Shown in pieces: positions 1-7,653 of a stretch of 64,000 nucleotides of DNA. The notes below the pieces were generated by a model that saw nothing but the letters and a program-made list of their open reading frames with translations, did not search any database and was not told the origin of the DNA. The DNA comes from Citrobacter amalonaticus (GTDB taxonomy: Bacteria > Pseudomonadota > Gammaproteobacteria > Enterobacterales > Enterobacteriaceae), in the NCBI RefSeq assembly GCF_001559075.2, contig NZ_CP014015.2, positions 3,224,001 through 3,288,000 of the forward strand. The letters run 5' to 3'. The first letter of the stretch is position 1. The number at the start of each line of letters is the position of its first letter. Made by a program: the position numbers and the translations under genes.

Positions 1-67
1 ATTATCCCTGGCAAATCATAGCAATATAGCAGTGACAAGCGGGAGAGGAGGCGGGTGAATTCTGAAT

Positions 68-1084
68 TTACGCCGATTCGCGCACGACCAGTTGACCGGA
101 AAGCGTAATACGCTGGATTTGTAGCTCTGGCTCTTTCAGTTTGCGCATCATAAGGACTGCCGCCTGGCGTCCGGTCTCTTCACTGGCGGATGAAACATAG
201 GTTAATGACGGCGAGGTCAGATTCACGTGGAGCATGTCTTCGAACCCAATCAGGGCAACCTGTTGCGTGAGGAAAACATCTTTCCCGACCGTGCGCCCAA
301 CCTGATGAATGCCGGAGATCGAGCCAATCATCGCGGCGGGAGAATGGCAGAGCAGGGCGGTGAAGGTGTTGTTCTTTTCCAGTAACTGGCGTGTGGCGAG
401 CCCCGCCGCCTGAGTATCGTCGCTACAGGCCGGTGCGGACTCCTCGCGATACACCAGGCCGTTCTGTGTCATTGCGCTGCGAAAACCCAGCAGTCGTTGT
501 TCACGAATGTGGCAGCCTTCCTGACCGCCGATATAGGCGATATTACGGTGACCGCGCTCGATGAGGTAGCGGGTCGCCAGATTCGCGGCCTGGCGATTAT
601 CGCGCATCACCAGATCGCATTTGTCTTCCAGCAGCGACTGAGACACCACCACCAGCGGTAGCGGGCAGTGGCGGATTTTCTCTGGCAATGTTGAGGCGCG
701 ATTATCGGAGGCGAGGTAAATCACCCCGGCGACGCCCTGCTGCTTAAACGACAGCAGACAGCGCTCCAGGTGATCGCCATCGTTAAGCGGCTGGCCGAGA
801 AAAACCATAAAACCGTTTTTTTCCAGTTCCTGAACAATGCTTGCCATTACCTTGATGGAAAAGCTGTCGCTAAAATCGCGCAGGATCAGACCAATCAAAT
901 TGGAGGTATTGGCGCGAAGATTCGCTGCGGCGATGTTATGGACATAGCCAAGCGTATTGATGGCGGCATGAACCTTCTCAATGGTTGCCTCTGAGATTTT
1001 CCCTTTCTGGCGTAGCACCAGCGAAACGGTTGAGACCGAAACGCCCGCCTGCTTTGCCACATCAATAATGCTGACTTTCTTCAA
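68..1084 (-). CDS. LacI-family transcriptional regulator, probable repressor of the adjacent PTS permease
   Basis: This is a 338-residue LacI/GalR-family repressor. The N-terminal helix-turn-helix reads VSIIDVAKQAGVSVSTVSLV and is followed by the usual hinge and a periplasmic-binding-protein-like effector domain. I place the start at a TTG codon (1084), because an AGGGAG ribosome site lies 5 bases upstream and LacI proteins begin right at this helix; the longer reading adds 24 unlikely residues. It lies 84 bp downstream of the PTS permease on the same strand, so the two are probably co-transcribed. A perfect palindrome with a central CG, typical of LacI-family operators, sits upstream of the permease (2726-2741), which suggests autoregulation of the pair. 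The effector cannot be told from sequence; a sugar or sugar phosphate is likely. Family assignment is secure, target is inferred. Confidence 0.9.
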   Translation of the reverse strand: MKKVSIIDVAKQAGVSVSTVSLVLRQKGKISEATIEKVHAAINTLGYVHNIAAANLRANTSNLIGLILRDFSDSFSIKVMASIVQELEKNGFMVFLGQPLNDGDHLERCLLSFKQQGVAGVIYLASDNRASTLPEKIRHCPLPLVVVSQSLLEDKCDLVMRDNRQAANLATRYLIERGHRNIAYIGGQEGCHIREQRLLGFRSAMTQNGLVYREESAPACSDDTQAAGLATRQLLEKNNTFTALLCHSPAAMIGSISGIHQVGRTVGKDVFLTQQVALIGFEDMLHVNLTSPSLTYVSSASEETGRQAAVLMMRKLKEPELQIQRITLSGQLVVRESA

Positions 1085-1168
1085 AATCGCTCCCTGAAAA
1101 ATACCGGTTATCAGCCAGATACAACAACGTCTCCCAGCGTACAGGAGACGTGTCATTCAGGCATCTTA

Positions 1169-2668
1169 TTATTTGCCGATCATCGTGGACATGGTCTGGG
1201 CGATAAACTGTGCTCTGGCACCGAAAATCACCTGGATACCGTTATCGCCGACAAAAACCACGCCGCGCGCGCCGAGGCCGTTGAGACCGTCTTTATCGAC
1301 CACGTCGCTTTTCGCCACTTCCAGACGCAGACGGGTGATGCAGGAGCCGACGGAGTCGATGTTCTGCGCACCGCCCAGCAGACCGATGATTTCAGTGGCA
1401 ATTTCTGTATCCGTCTTGTCGTTTGCATTGGCGGTCACTTCGGTACGACCTGGCGTTTTGATATCGAAACGGCGAATGACAAAGCGGAAGGTAAAGTAGT
1501 AAATCAGCGCCATCGGCACGCCGATGATAATGGCGTTCAGGAAATTGGTCTGATAGCCATTGAAGGACGGCAGAATGCCAAACGACAGGTAGTCGATGAA
1601 ACCGGCGGAGAACGATTTGGCAATATGCGCATGCAACAGGTACATGGTCATATAGGCCAGTCCCGCCATCACGGCGTTGAAGACGTACAGAATCGGCGCC
1701 ACGAAGATAAAGGTGAACTCAACCGGCTCGGTGATCCCTGTCAGGAAGCAGGTGAGCGCCGCTGAGAACAGAATACCGGCGGCAATTTTCTTATTTTTCG
1801 TGTGCGCTTCGTGGTACATCGCCAGACATGCCGCAGGCAGAGCAAACAGCATCAGCGGGAACTCGCCCTGCATGAACTTACCTGCGTTCTGATAGGTATC
1901 GCTACTGAAGGATTTGACCCCTTCCTCCAGCATTTTGAACCAGATTGTCTGGTCGCCGTGGATCACCTGACCGGCCTGAGTGGTGTAATCCCCAAAGGAA
2001 TACCAGAAGGAGGGATACCAGATGTGATGTAAACCGAGCGGGATCAGCGCACGTTCAACCAGGCCAAAGATAAAGGTTGAGACTGCCTGATTATCGCCGT
2101 TAACCACCACCGAAAGCGCATCGATACCGGACTGGATATGTTGCCAGACGTAGGGCAGCAGCAGACCGAGCACGAAGGAGAGAAACGCGGTGGCGATGGC
2201 CACAAAACGCTTACCGGAGAAGAAACCGAGGAATTCCGGCAACTGCATGGTATGAAAGCGGTTGTAACACCAGGCGGCGAGAATACCGCAGATCAGACCG
2301 CCAAAGACGCCCATCTGCAGGGTCGGGATACCGACTACCATCGCGTATTTGCCGCCCTGAGAGGCCATCTCCGGCGTGATGCTCAGCACCGTACTGATGG
2401 TGATATTGGTGACAAACACAGAGACCGCCGCCGACAGCGCCGCGATACCTGATTCTGAAGCGAGACCGACGGCAGAACCGATAGCAAACAGCATCGGCAG
2501 GTTATCAAAGATAACGCCGCCTGCGTTCATCATCAGCGGCAGATGGAATTTATCCCCGAAGGCCAACAGCAGGCCCGCAGCGGGAAGCAGAGAAATTGGC
2601 AGCATTAAGGCGCGACCAATCATCGATAATTTAGACAACGATTTAACAAACCCTGATATCAGACCCAT
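1169..2668 (-). CDS. PTS permease, EIICB (glucose/N-acetylglucosamine-type family)
   Basis: This 499-residue protein is an inner-membrane phosphotransferase permease that would import and phosphorylate a sugar. Residues 1 to about 400 are the polytopic EIIC domain, with family signatures such as GLHHIWYPSFW and LTGITEPVEFTFIFVAP. The C-terminal EIIB domain carries the phospho-accepting Cys443 in the motif GSCITRLRL. No EIIA domain is present, so it would borrow one, for example Crr, as PtsG and MalX do. The EIIC part looks intermediate between PtsG and NagE; I cannot name the substrate. The gene precedes a LacI-type regulator on the same strand. The start at 2668 fits the conserved N-terminus (SKLSMIGRALMLPISLLPAAG). 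E. coli K-12 does not have this gene next to ybcJ. Confidence 0.88.
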   Translation of the reverse strand: MGLISGFVKSLSKLSMIGRALMLPISLLPAAGLLLAFGDKFHLPLMMNAGGVIFDNLPMLFAIGSAVGLASESGIAALSAAVSVFVTNITISTVLSITPEMASQGGKYAMVVGIPTLQMGVFGGLICGILAAWCYNRFHTMQLPEFLGFFSGKRFVAIATAFLSFVLGLLLPYVWQHIQSGIDALSVVVNGDNQAVSTFIFGLVERALIPLGLHHIWYPSFWYSFGDYTTQAGQVIHGDQTIWFKMLEEGVKSFSSDTYQNAGKFMQGEFPLMLFALPAACLAMYHEAHTKNKKIAAGILFSAALTCFLTGITEPVEFTFIFVAPILYVFNAVMAGLAYMTMYLLHAHIAKSFSAGFIDYLSFGILPSFNGYQTNFLNAIIIGVPMALIYYFTFRFVIRRFDIKTPGRTEVTANANDKTDTEIATEIIGLLGGAQNIDSVGSCITRLRLEVAKSDVVDKDGLNGLGARGVVFVGDNGIQVIFGARAQFIAQTMSTMIGK

Positions 2669-2706
2669 GCTGATTTCCCCCGAGTAGCGTTTTTATTGAC
2701 GCTGTT

Positions 2707-2741
2707 ATTGTAAGTAGAACGTTATAGTAGAACGTTCTACT
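2707..2741 (-). promoter_or_regulatory. Probable LacI-family operator and promoter of the PTS operon
   Basis: A perfect 16-bp palindrome, AGTAGAACGTTCTACT, lies at 2726-2741, centred on CG as in most LacI-family operators. A second partial copy (AGTAGAACGTTA) sits 13 bp away at 2713-2724. A possible -10 hexamer, TACAAT on the minus strand at 2707-2712, would put the palindrome over the -35 region of the permease promoter. A bound repressor would then block RNA polymerase. The link to the neighbouring LacI protein is inferred from position. Confidence 0.7.
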
Positions 2742-2921
2742 TATCGTGATGAAGGCGTGGATTTTGCGCAACTGAAATTTCACGCTTCATCAAATGAAAT
2801 CGCGATTCTTTGAAGTTGATCGATAATTAACCGCTATGGTCGTAGGGAGATAGGGGAAGAGAATAAGGGGGTCTCAACCCGACATCCCCGGAGGAGAGAG
2901 CGGGTTGAGGCGTCAGACAGC

Positions 2922-3134
2922 TCAGGCTGTTACGGTGATGGTCTGTCCGGCAAAACTCACGGTTTGACCGGCCACGATTTTACAGCGTTTGCGGGTTTCT
3001 ACCGCGCCGTCCACTTTGACCTGACCTTCGGCTATGGCAATTTTCGCCTGGGCGCCGCTTTCACTCCAGCCTTCCAGTTTCAGCAAATCGCACAGTTCAA
3101 CGTGAGGATGTTTGCCTAAAGAAAATGTTGCCAT
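2922..3134 (-). CDS. ybcJ: YbcJ, small S4-like RNA-binding protein
   Basis: This 70-residue protein is nearly identical to E. coli YbcJ, a small S4-like domain protein thought to bind RNA. The S4-type core is visible as HVELCDLLKLEGWSESGAQAK followed by the glycine-containing turn IAEGQVKVDGAVE. I chose the ATG at 3134, which gives the family N-terminus MATFSLGKHPH, with AGGA upstream inside the end of folD. It follows folD by 1 bp, the same arrangement as in E. coli, so the two are surely co-transcribed. The last few residues differ from the E. coli protein. Confidence 0.95.
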   Translation of the reverse strand: MATFSLGKHPHVELCDLLKLEGWSESGAQAKIAIAEGQVKVDGAVETRKRCKIVAGQTVSFAGQTITVTA

Positions 3135-3135
3135 A

Positions 3136-4002
3136 TTAATTGTCCTGAGGATCGTGATATTCAACGCACGCCTGTAGCGTGTTTTCGATAAGTGTGGCGA
3201 CCGTCATTGGCCCCACGCCGCCCGGTACGGGCGTAATGTACGAGGCACGTGCGGCAGCGTCTTCAAACACCACGTCGCCGACGACCTTGCCATTTTCCAG
3301 ACGATTGATGCCGACATCAACCACGATAGCGCCTTCTTTGATCCAGTCACCAGGAATAAAGCCCGGTTTCCCGACGGCAACGATCAGCAGATCGGCATGC
3401 TCAACGTGGTGACGCAGATTTTTGGTGAAGCGGTGGGTCACCGTGGTGGTGCAACCGGCCAGCAGTAGCTCCATACTCATGGGACGACCCACGATGTTAG
3501 AGGCGCCGATCACAACCGCATTCAGACCATAGAGATCGATGTTGTAACGTTCGAGCAGAGTGACGATCCCGCGCGGCGTGCAGGGACGCAAACGGGGTGC
3601 ACGTTGGCACAGGCGACCGACGTTGTACGGATGGAAACCGTCCACGTCTTTATCGGGATCAATCCGCTCCAGCACTTTGACATTATCAATGCCTGCCGGA
3701 AGCGGCAGTTGCACCAGGATACCGTCGATAGTGTTGTCGGCGTTGAGCGTATCAATCAGCTCAAGCAGTTCCGCCTCGCTGGTGGTTTCCGGCAGGTCAT
3801 AGGAGCGGGAGACGAATCCCACCTCGTCACAGGCTTTACGCTTGCTTGCGACGTAAATCTGCGATGCCGGGTTGCTGCCGACCAGGACTACCGCCAGGCC
3901 TGGGGCGCGACGTCCGGCCTTGATACGCGCCTGAACTTTTTGAGCAACCTCAGAGCGCACCTGCTGCGCAATCGTTTTACCGTCAATAATCTTTGCTGCC
4001 AT
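3136..4002 (-). CDS. folD: FolD, methylenetetrahydrofolate dehydrogenase/cyclohydrolase
   Basis: FolD is the cytoplasmic bifunctional enzyme that oxidises 5,10-methylene-THF to methenyl-THF with NADP and hydrolyses it to 10-formyl-THF, for purine and formyl-methionine synthesis. The protein has 288 residues, the normal length. Catalytic Tyr50 and Lys54 are present in SQIYVASKRKAC, the DVDGFHP motif carries the conserved Asp, and the NADP-binding loop VIGASNIVGRPM and C-terminal TPVPGGVGPMTVATLIENT are intact. ybcJ follows immediately. The folD-tRNA(Arg) neighbourhood is an old enterobacterial landmark and anchors this window to the E. coli 12-minute region. Confidence 0.98.
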   Translation of the reverse strand: MAAKIIDGKTIAQQVRSEVAQKVQARIKAGRRAPGLAVVLVGSNPASQIYVASKRKACDEVGFVSRSYDLPETTSEAELLELIDTLNADNTIDGILVQLPLPAGIDNVKVLERIDPDKDVDGFHPYNVGRLCQRAPRLRPCTPRGIVTLLERYNIDLYGLNAVVIGASNIVGRPMSMELLLAGCTTTVTHRFTKNLRHHVEHADLLIVAVGKPGFIPGDWIKEGAIVVDVGINRLENGKVVGDVVFEDAAARASYITPVPGGVGPMTVATLIENTLQACVEYHDPQDN

Positions 4003-4179
4003 CAGAGAGAGGATTCCATCTGTTACTTCACGTCAAAGGGGATGGCGCTATTTTGTCAGAAGTGAAGACGGTTGTCAGTTACCGCTTACAGTCGACGCTG
4101 TTTTAGATGGCGATTCGCGGGGGATTTGCCCGGAGGAAAGGCAGGATGCTCACAACTCAAGCAGTTGAGAGGAAAGCCA

Positions 4180-4207
4180 TTGACCGTTAAGGTTGTGAAC
4201 GTATAAT
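4180..4207 (+). promoter_or_regulatory. Promoter of the tRNA-Arg gene
   Basis: TTGACC at 4180-4185 and TATAAT at 4202-4207 are separated by 16 bp and lie about 38 bp upstream of the mature tRNA 5' end. Both hexamers are at or near consensus, as expected for a stable-RNA promoter. The transcript would need RNase P processing of a short leader. Confidence 0.75.
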
Positions 4208-4245
4208 ACCGACCAGTTTTGTGTCAGTCCGCATTGCAGTTCAAT

Positions 4246-4322
<77 letters not shown>

Positions 4323-4335
4323 TTTCGAAGTCAAC

Positions 4336-4359
4336 AGACGTCAACGGACGTCTTTTTTT
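4336..4359 (+). terminator. Intrinsic terminator of the tRNA gene
   Basis: A perfect 7-bp stem (AGACGTC / GACGTCT) with loop AACG runs directly into a stretch of seven T residues, 14 bp after the tRNA. This is a textbook Rho-independent terminator. Confidence 0.9.
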
Positions 4360-4558
4360 ATGCCTGTATATCTCTTCAACCGCTGAATTTGAAGGTCTCT
4401 CTAGTGCCAGACGTGGGCATCAAACGTGAGTAGACTAAGCCAACTGTTGGTACATCAACTTGCTCAACTGCGGCGTCGATACGTACTCAATTTGCTGTGG
4501 CTAATGATCCTGGCAGCATTTTTACATCTCATCCCGTTGTTATCAGTTTTCTATTTTC

Positions 4559-5188
4559 TCAGTATCTGGCGGGAAGCTTGTGTATTTTAATGAGCCTACC
4601 TTCTTCCATTTCGATAAAACCACCCGTTCTTAAATCCGCCAGGATGCGCATGACGCCGCTGCGAGAAAGATGGGTTTTTTCGCGTATGTAGAGTTCTGCC
4701 GTGACTGCGGTACGATAACTCTCATCTTCTTCTATTAGCTTAAGTAACTGCTGACGAATCATCTCGTACGCAGTCGGAGCACCCTGAGGCATCACATTGT
4801 TGTAAAGTCGGGCATACACAAACATCAGCTGTTTTGAGAGAAGCCCCCATAACGACTTTTCTTTGATAATTTCGTTTACACGATCGGTGGAGATCTCGCC
4901 AATCACGCAGGAATTGACGGTTTTAATATAATCATCGAAGTAAATATCCGTCAGATTGGCAAGACCAAACAGAGCGGGACTGCGCGCAGTTGACAGCATC
5001 ATATTATCCTTTCGGCGATAAATCGCCACGGTTCCCTCCAGGATGAGATAACACATTCCCTGACCATTCACCTGGAAATCCATCTGCTCCCCACGTTCTA
5101 TTTTACGTAGAGTAGAATACGGCTGTAAGTGAGTAATCAGCTCTTGCGCATAGGGCGAACCTTTGTGAGGTTTTTCTGAAGAGGACAT
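4559..5188 (-). CDS. Crp-fold winged-helix regulator, IprA/YaiV-like (copy 2)
   Basis: This 209-residue protein has an N-terminal cyclic-nucleotide-binding-like beta-roll (about residues 20-110) and a C-terminal helix-turn-helix. The diagnostic family ending is YIREKTHLSRSGVMRILADLRTGGFIEMEEGRLIKIHKLPARY. The family includes E. coli YaiV and Salmonella IprA, which affects peroxide resistance. The roll lacks an obvious cAMP phosphate-binding RxS motif, so the ligand is unknown. A closely similar gene lies 66 bp upstream on the same strand, and the fimbrial operon starts beyond that. AAGG lies about 9 bases upstream of the ATG. A fimbrial-regulatory role is inferred from position only. Confidence 0.8.
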   Translation of the reverse strand: MSSSEKPHKGSPYAQELITHLQPYSTLRKIERGEQMDFQVNGQGMCYLILEGTVAIYRRKDNMMLSTARSPALFGLANLTDIYFDDYIKTVNSCVIGEISTDRVNEIIKEKSLWGLLSKQLMFVYARLYNNVMPQGAPTAYEMIRQQLLKLIEEDESYRTAVTAELYIREKTHLSRSGVMRILADLRTGGFIEMEEGRLIKIHKLPARY

Positions 5189-5254
5189 AACCGATAACCT
5201 TCATATTGACCTGTCTGATTATAGCGTTACTCCCTGTGCCATGCATCGCAATCG

Positions 5255-5914
5255 TCAATATTTACGGGGTAAATGGTTGATATCAAGTAGTACACCCCGT
5301 TCCATGGTGATGTACTTCCCGGTTCGCAGTTCTGCCAGAATACGCATGATACCGCTACGTGAAAGATAGGTTCGGCTTTTGATATAGGCCGCAGCCGTAA
5401 TTGTTTGTCGTATCGCGTCAGGCTCTTGCATGAGTTCAACAAGCTGAAAGCGAATAATGTCATAGGCCGACATCTGCGATATTTGCGCACAATGCTCATA
5501 CACGCGGGAGGCAGTGTAAATCAAGAGTTTCGAAAAATGCTCCCATAAATCCTGTTGCGCAACGATGTTATTAAAACAATCCAATGACACACGGGCTATC
5601 TCTGAAGTTTCCAGAGCTCTGACATAAAGATGTTCAGAGGAAAACTGACTGCTGACGCCCAAAATAAACGGTGCCGATTCAGAGTTTAAAACAATACCAT
5701 CGCCGCGGCGATGCAAGGCGACGCTACCTTGTAATAGCAAAAAACATTGCCGGATATCATCTTTATAATAATGCACAACATCACCTCTGCCGATCACTAA
5801 TCTTTCTGCAACGGGTAACACATGTTTATTCAGTGTCTCTATATGCATGAATGGTTTTAATTCCAGGGCGGATGATTTGTCATTGTTTTCCGTGGTCGTT
5901 AAGCGCGTGTTCAT
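5255..5914 (-). CDS. Crp-fold winged-helix regulator, IprA/YaiV-like (copy 1, next to fimbrial operon)
   Basis: This 219-residue regulator has the same architecture as its downstream neighbour: a beta-roll (GDVVHYYKDDIRQCFLLLQGSVALHRRG is the most roll-like part) and a C-terminal winged helix with AAYIKSRTYLSRSGIMRILAELRTGKYI. I start it at the ATG at 5914, which has GAGG about 8 bases upstream; a longer reading to 6001 adds 29 residues that look unlike the family. It is divergent from the fimbrial operon, with 440 bp between, and that gap contains three matching palindromes. It and its neighbour (66-bp gap) could be one transcription unit. The proteins share the HTH but differ elsewhere, so this is an old duplication. 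Confidence 0.8.
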   Translation of the reverse strand: MNTRLTTTENNDKSSALELKPFMHIETLNKHVLPVAERLVIGRGDVVHYYKDDIRQCFLLLQGSVALHRRGDGIVLNSESAPFILGVSSQFSSEHLYVRALETSEIARVSLDCFNNIVAQQDLWEHFSKLLIYTASRVYEHCAQISQMSAYDIIRFQLVELMQEPDAIRQTITAAAYIKSRTYLSRSGIMRILAELRTGKYITMERGVLLDINHLPRKY

Positions 5915-6003
5915 AAGAAACCTCAATTCCGCATGCATGATCATTTTTTGAACGGCATGAAGAATTATCTTAAAAATTAAGAATTCAAGGAATATTTGCA
6001 CAA

Positions 6004-6155
6004 GGTCTAAAAGTAGACTTGGGAAAATTTGCGTTCTAACTTATTGATTTTTTGGTTCTTGATACGTAAGTCTAAAAATAGACTGGACGTTGCTGATGGG
6101 GAGAAACAAGAAATGAATGTTGAATATTCGTTAACGGAAAGTCTACAGCTAGACT
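6004..6155. promoter_or_regulatory. Three-copy palindromic operator array between the regulators and the fimbrial operon
   Basis: Three sites share the form (A)GTCTA-N4-TAGAC(T): 6005-6018 (5-bp arms), 6069-6084 (6-bp arms, spacer AAAA) and 6140-6155 (6-bp arms, spacer CAGC). Centre-to-centre distances are 65 and 71 bp. A dimeric Crp-fold protein would bind such dyads, so the neighbouring regulators are the obvious candidates. A weak relative, GTCTG-N4-TAGCG, lies at 5213-5226 in front of the second regulator gene. The sites are seen directly; the binder is inferred. The 353-bp stretch up to the pilin gene otherwise holds only AT-rich promoter-like sequence. Confidence 0.75.
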
Positions 6156-6354
6156 GAGAAAACATTTGAGTTTAAGAAAATGATTAGATAAATTTTAACC
6201 AGTCAGCTGAACAGTTCAGTATTTTCCCGTAATTAATTATGGTTGGCATGCTGCACTCTAAAAATAAAGTCACTGGCACAAAAGGGTGTAACTCCCACAG
6301 GAAGCCTATTGTCAAAAAATGGGTAGTAAACAAAGTTAATAAGGAAACAGAGTG

Positions 6355-6885
6355 ATGAAAAAAAATCTTTTTTTAGTGGCACTAACTACAATCGCAGCGC
6401 TGTCTATGTCTCACGTTTATGCTGCCGCTGGCACCGTTAATTTCGTCGGCAACATTCTGGATAATGCCTGTGAAGTCGATGTGGCTTCGAAAAATCAGGA
6501 AGTAAATCTGGGTAACTTTTATAAAAGTGAATTCCCGGATAGCGGCACAAAAGCGGCTGCGAAGGATTTTAATATTGTTCTGAAAAACTGTCCGGTCACG
6601 GTTTCGTCTACAAAAGTGCGCTTTGATGGTACACCGGATCTGACGAATCCTAACTTGCTGGCTATTGATACATCAACATCGAGTGCGGCATCGGGGGTGG
6701 CGATTAATCTGATGACTGCAGATAAAGCCGATCTGCCTTTGCACGGCGAAAACAGCTATAGCTACATACTTAGCAGTACGCAAGACAATACGTTGAAATT
6801 CTATGCGCAATATATTTCTACCACCACATCGGTAACGCCAGGTACGGCAAACTCCGTTGCTAACTTCTCCGTTGTGTATAACTAG
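6355..6885 (+). CDS. Major fimbrial subunit (type 1-like pilin)
   Basis: This 176-residue secreted pilin would polymerise into the fimbrial rod by donor-strand exchange. A Sec signal peptide ends at about SHVYA-AAG. The mature part has the pilin pattern GTVNFVGNILDNACEVD with the conserved cysteine pair (DNACEV and LKNCPV) and a C-terminal VANFSVVYN with the penultimate Tyr used for chaperone recognition. I prefer the ATG at 6355 over an in-frame GTG one codon earlier; AAGGA lies 9 bases upstream. It opens the fimbrial operon, and a hairpin follows it. It differs clearly from E. coli SfmA and FimA. Confidence 0.9.
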   Translation: MKKNLFLVALTTIAALSMSHVYAAAGTVNFVGNILDNACEVDVASKNQEVNLGNFYKSEFPDSGTKAAAKDFNIVLKNCPVTVSSTKVRFDGTPDLTNPNLLAIDTSTSSAASGVAINLMTADKADLPLHGENSYSYILSSTQDNTLKFYAQYISTTTSVTPGTANSVANFSVVYN

Positions 6886-6902
6886 TTTCTTGTTCAGAAA
6901 AC

Positions 6903-6930
6903 AGATGGGGCTGGTACGGCCCCATCTTTT
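6903..6930 (+). terminator. Hairpin after the major pilin gene, probable partial terminator
   Basis: A 9-bp perfect stem (AGATGGGGC / GCCCCATCT) with a 7-base loop is followed by TTTT, between the pilin and chaperone genes. This placement is common in fimbrial operons and lets the cell make much more rod subunit than chaperone and usher. Confidence 0.75.
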
Positions 6931-6941
6931 AGAGGTGTAAA

Positions 6942-7619
6942 ATGAATTTTCTTCGCAACATATTACTTACCGCCGCGATATTGAGCGCCGGTTTATCTGT
7001 TGCCCAGGCTGGTGTGATTATTGGTGGGACTCGCGTTATTTTTGATGGTAATAAAAAAGAGGCCTCTATTAACGTTAACAATCCAGATGACATGCCATAT
7101 CTTATCCAGTCATGGATCGAAACGCCTGACGGTGGTATAGAGAAGGCTCCTTTTATTATTACACCGCCTCTGTACCGTCTGAATAATGGACAACAAAATG
7201 TCGAGCGTATTGTGGTAACCGGAGCATTACCTCAGGATAAAGAGAGTCTGTTCTGGCTCAACATAAAAGCTATACCTTCTTCGTCTAAAGTCGACAATAC
7301 ATTGCAAATTGCCGTTAAGACTAGAATTAAGCTTATCTACCGGCCAGCGGTGATGAAAGGCACACTTCCGGAAGAGCAGGCTGATAAATTACGCTGGCAA
7401 CAGATAGGACAGAAAATACAGGTAAATAATCCGACACAACATGTGATTAATTTTAATGAGATTTCAGTGGCGGGTAAGAAATTGCTTGATGTCAGTTATG
7501 TATTACCCGGCGGTACGGCGACATTCGACTTACCTTCCGGGATAACAAAGGGGGCAGTTGTATTCAAAATTATCAATGATTATGGCAGTCCAGGTGCAGA
7601 ACACAAGGCCAGTCTGTAG
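6942..7619 (+). CDS. Periplasmic fimbrial chaperone (PapD/FimC family)
   Basis: This 225-residue protein has a signal peptide (cleavage near SVAQA-GV) and two immunoglobulin-like domains. Family signatures are visible: GGTRVIFDGNKKEASINVNN (G1/A1 strands), SWIETPDG, the FIITPPLYRLNNGQQNVERI segment, and the subunit-binding strand DNTLQIAVKTRIKLIYRP. It would cap pilus subunits in the periplasm and deliver them to the usher. A GAGGTG ribosome site precedes the ATG. It lies 34 bp before the usher. Confidence 0.93.
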   Translation: MNFLRNILLTAAILSAGLSVAQAGVIIGGTRVIFDGNKKEASINVNNPDDMPYLIQSWIETPDGGIEKAPFIITPPLYRLNNGQQNVERIVVTGALPQDKESLFWLNIKAIPSSSKVDNTLQIAVKTRIKLIYRPAVMKGTLPEEQADKLRWQQIGQKIQVNNPTQHVINFNEISVAGKKLLDVSYVLPGGTATFDLPSGITKGAVVFKIINDYGSPGAEHKASL

Positions 7620-7653
7620 AAAGGTAAAAACAAACTGAGTGGGATTTAGGATA

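Noticed and set aside
1..67. Start of the window before the LacI gene
   Set aside because: Too short to assign; no hairpin with T run or gene end is evident.
6004..6354. Invertible phase-variation switch in front of the pilin gene
   Set aside because: The palindromes are short dyads, not a pair of long inverted repeats around a promoter, and there is no FimB/FimE-type recombinase gene.
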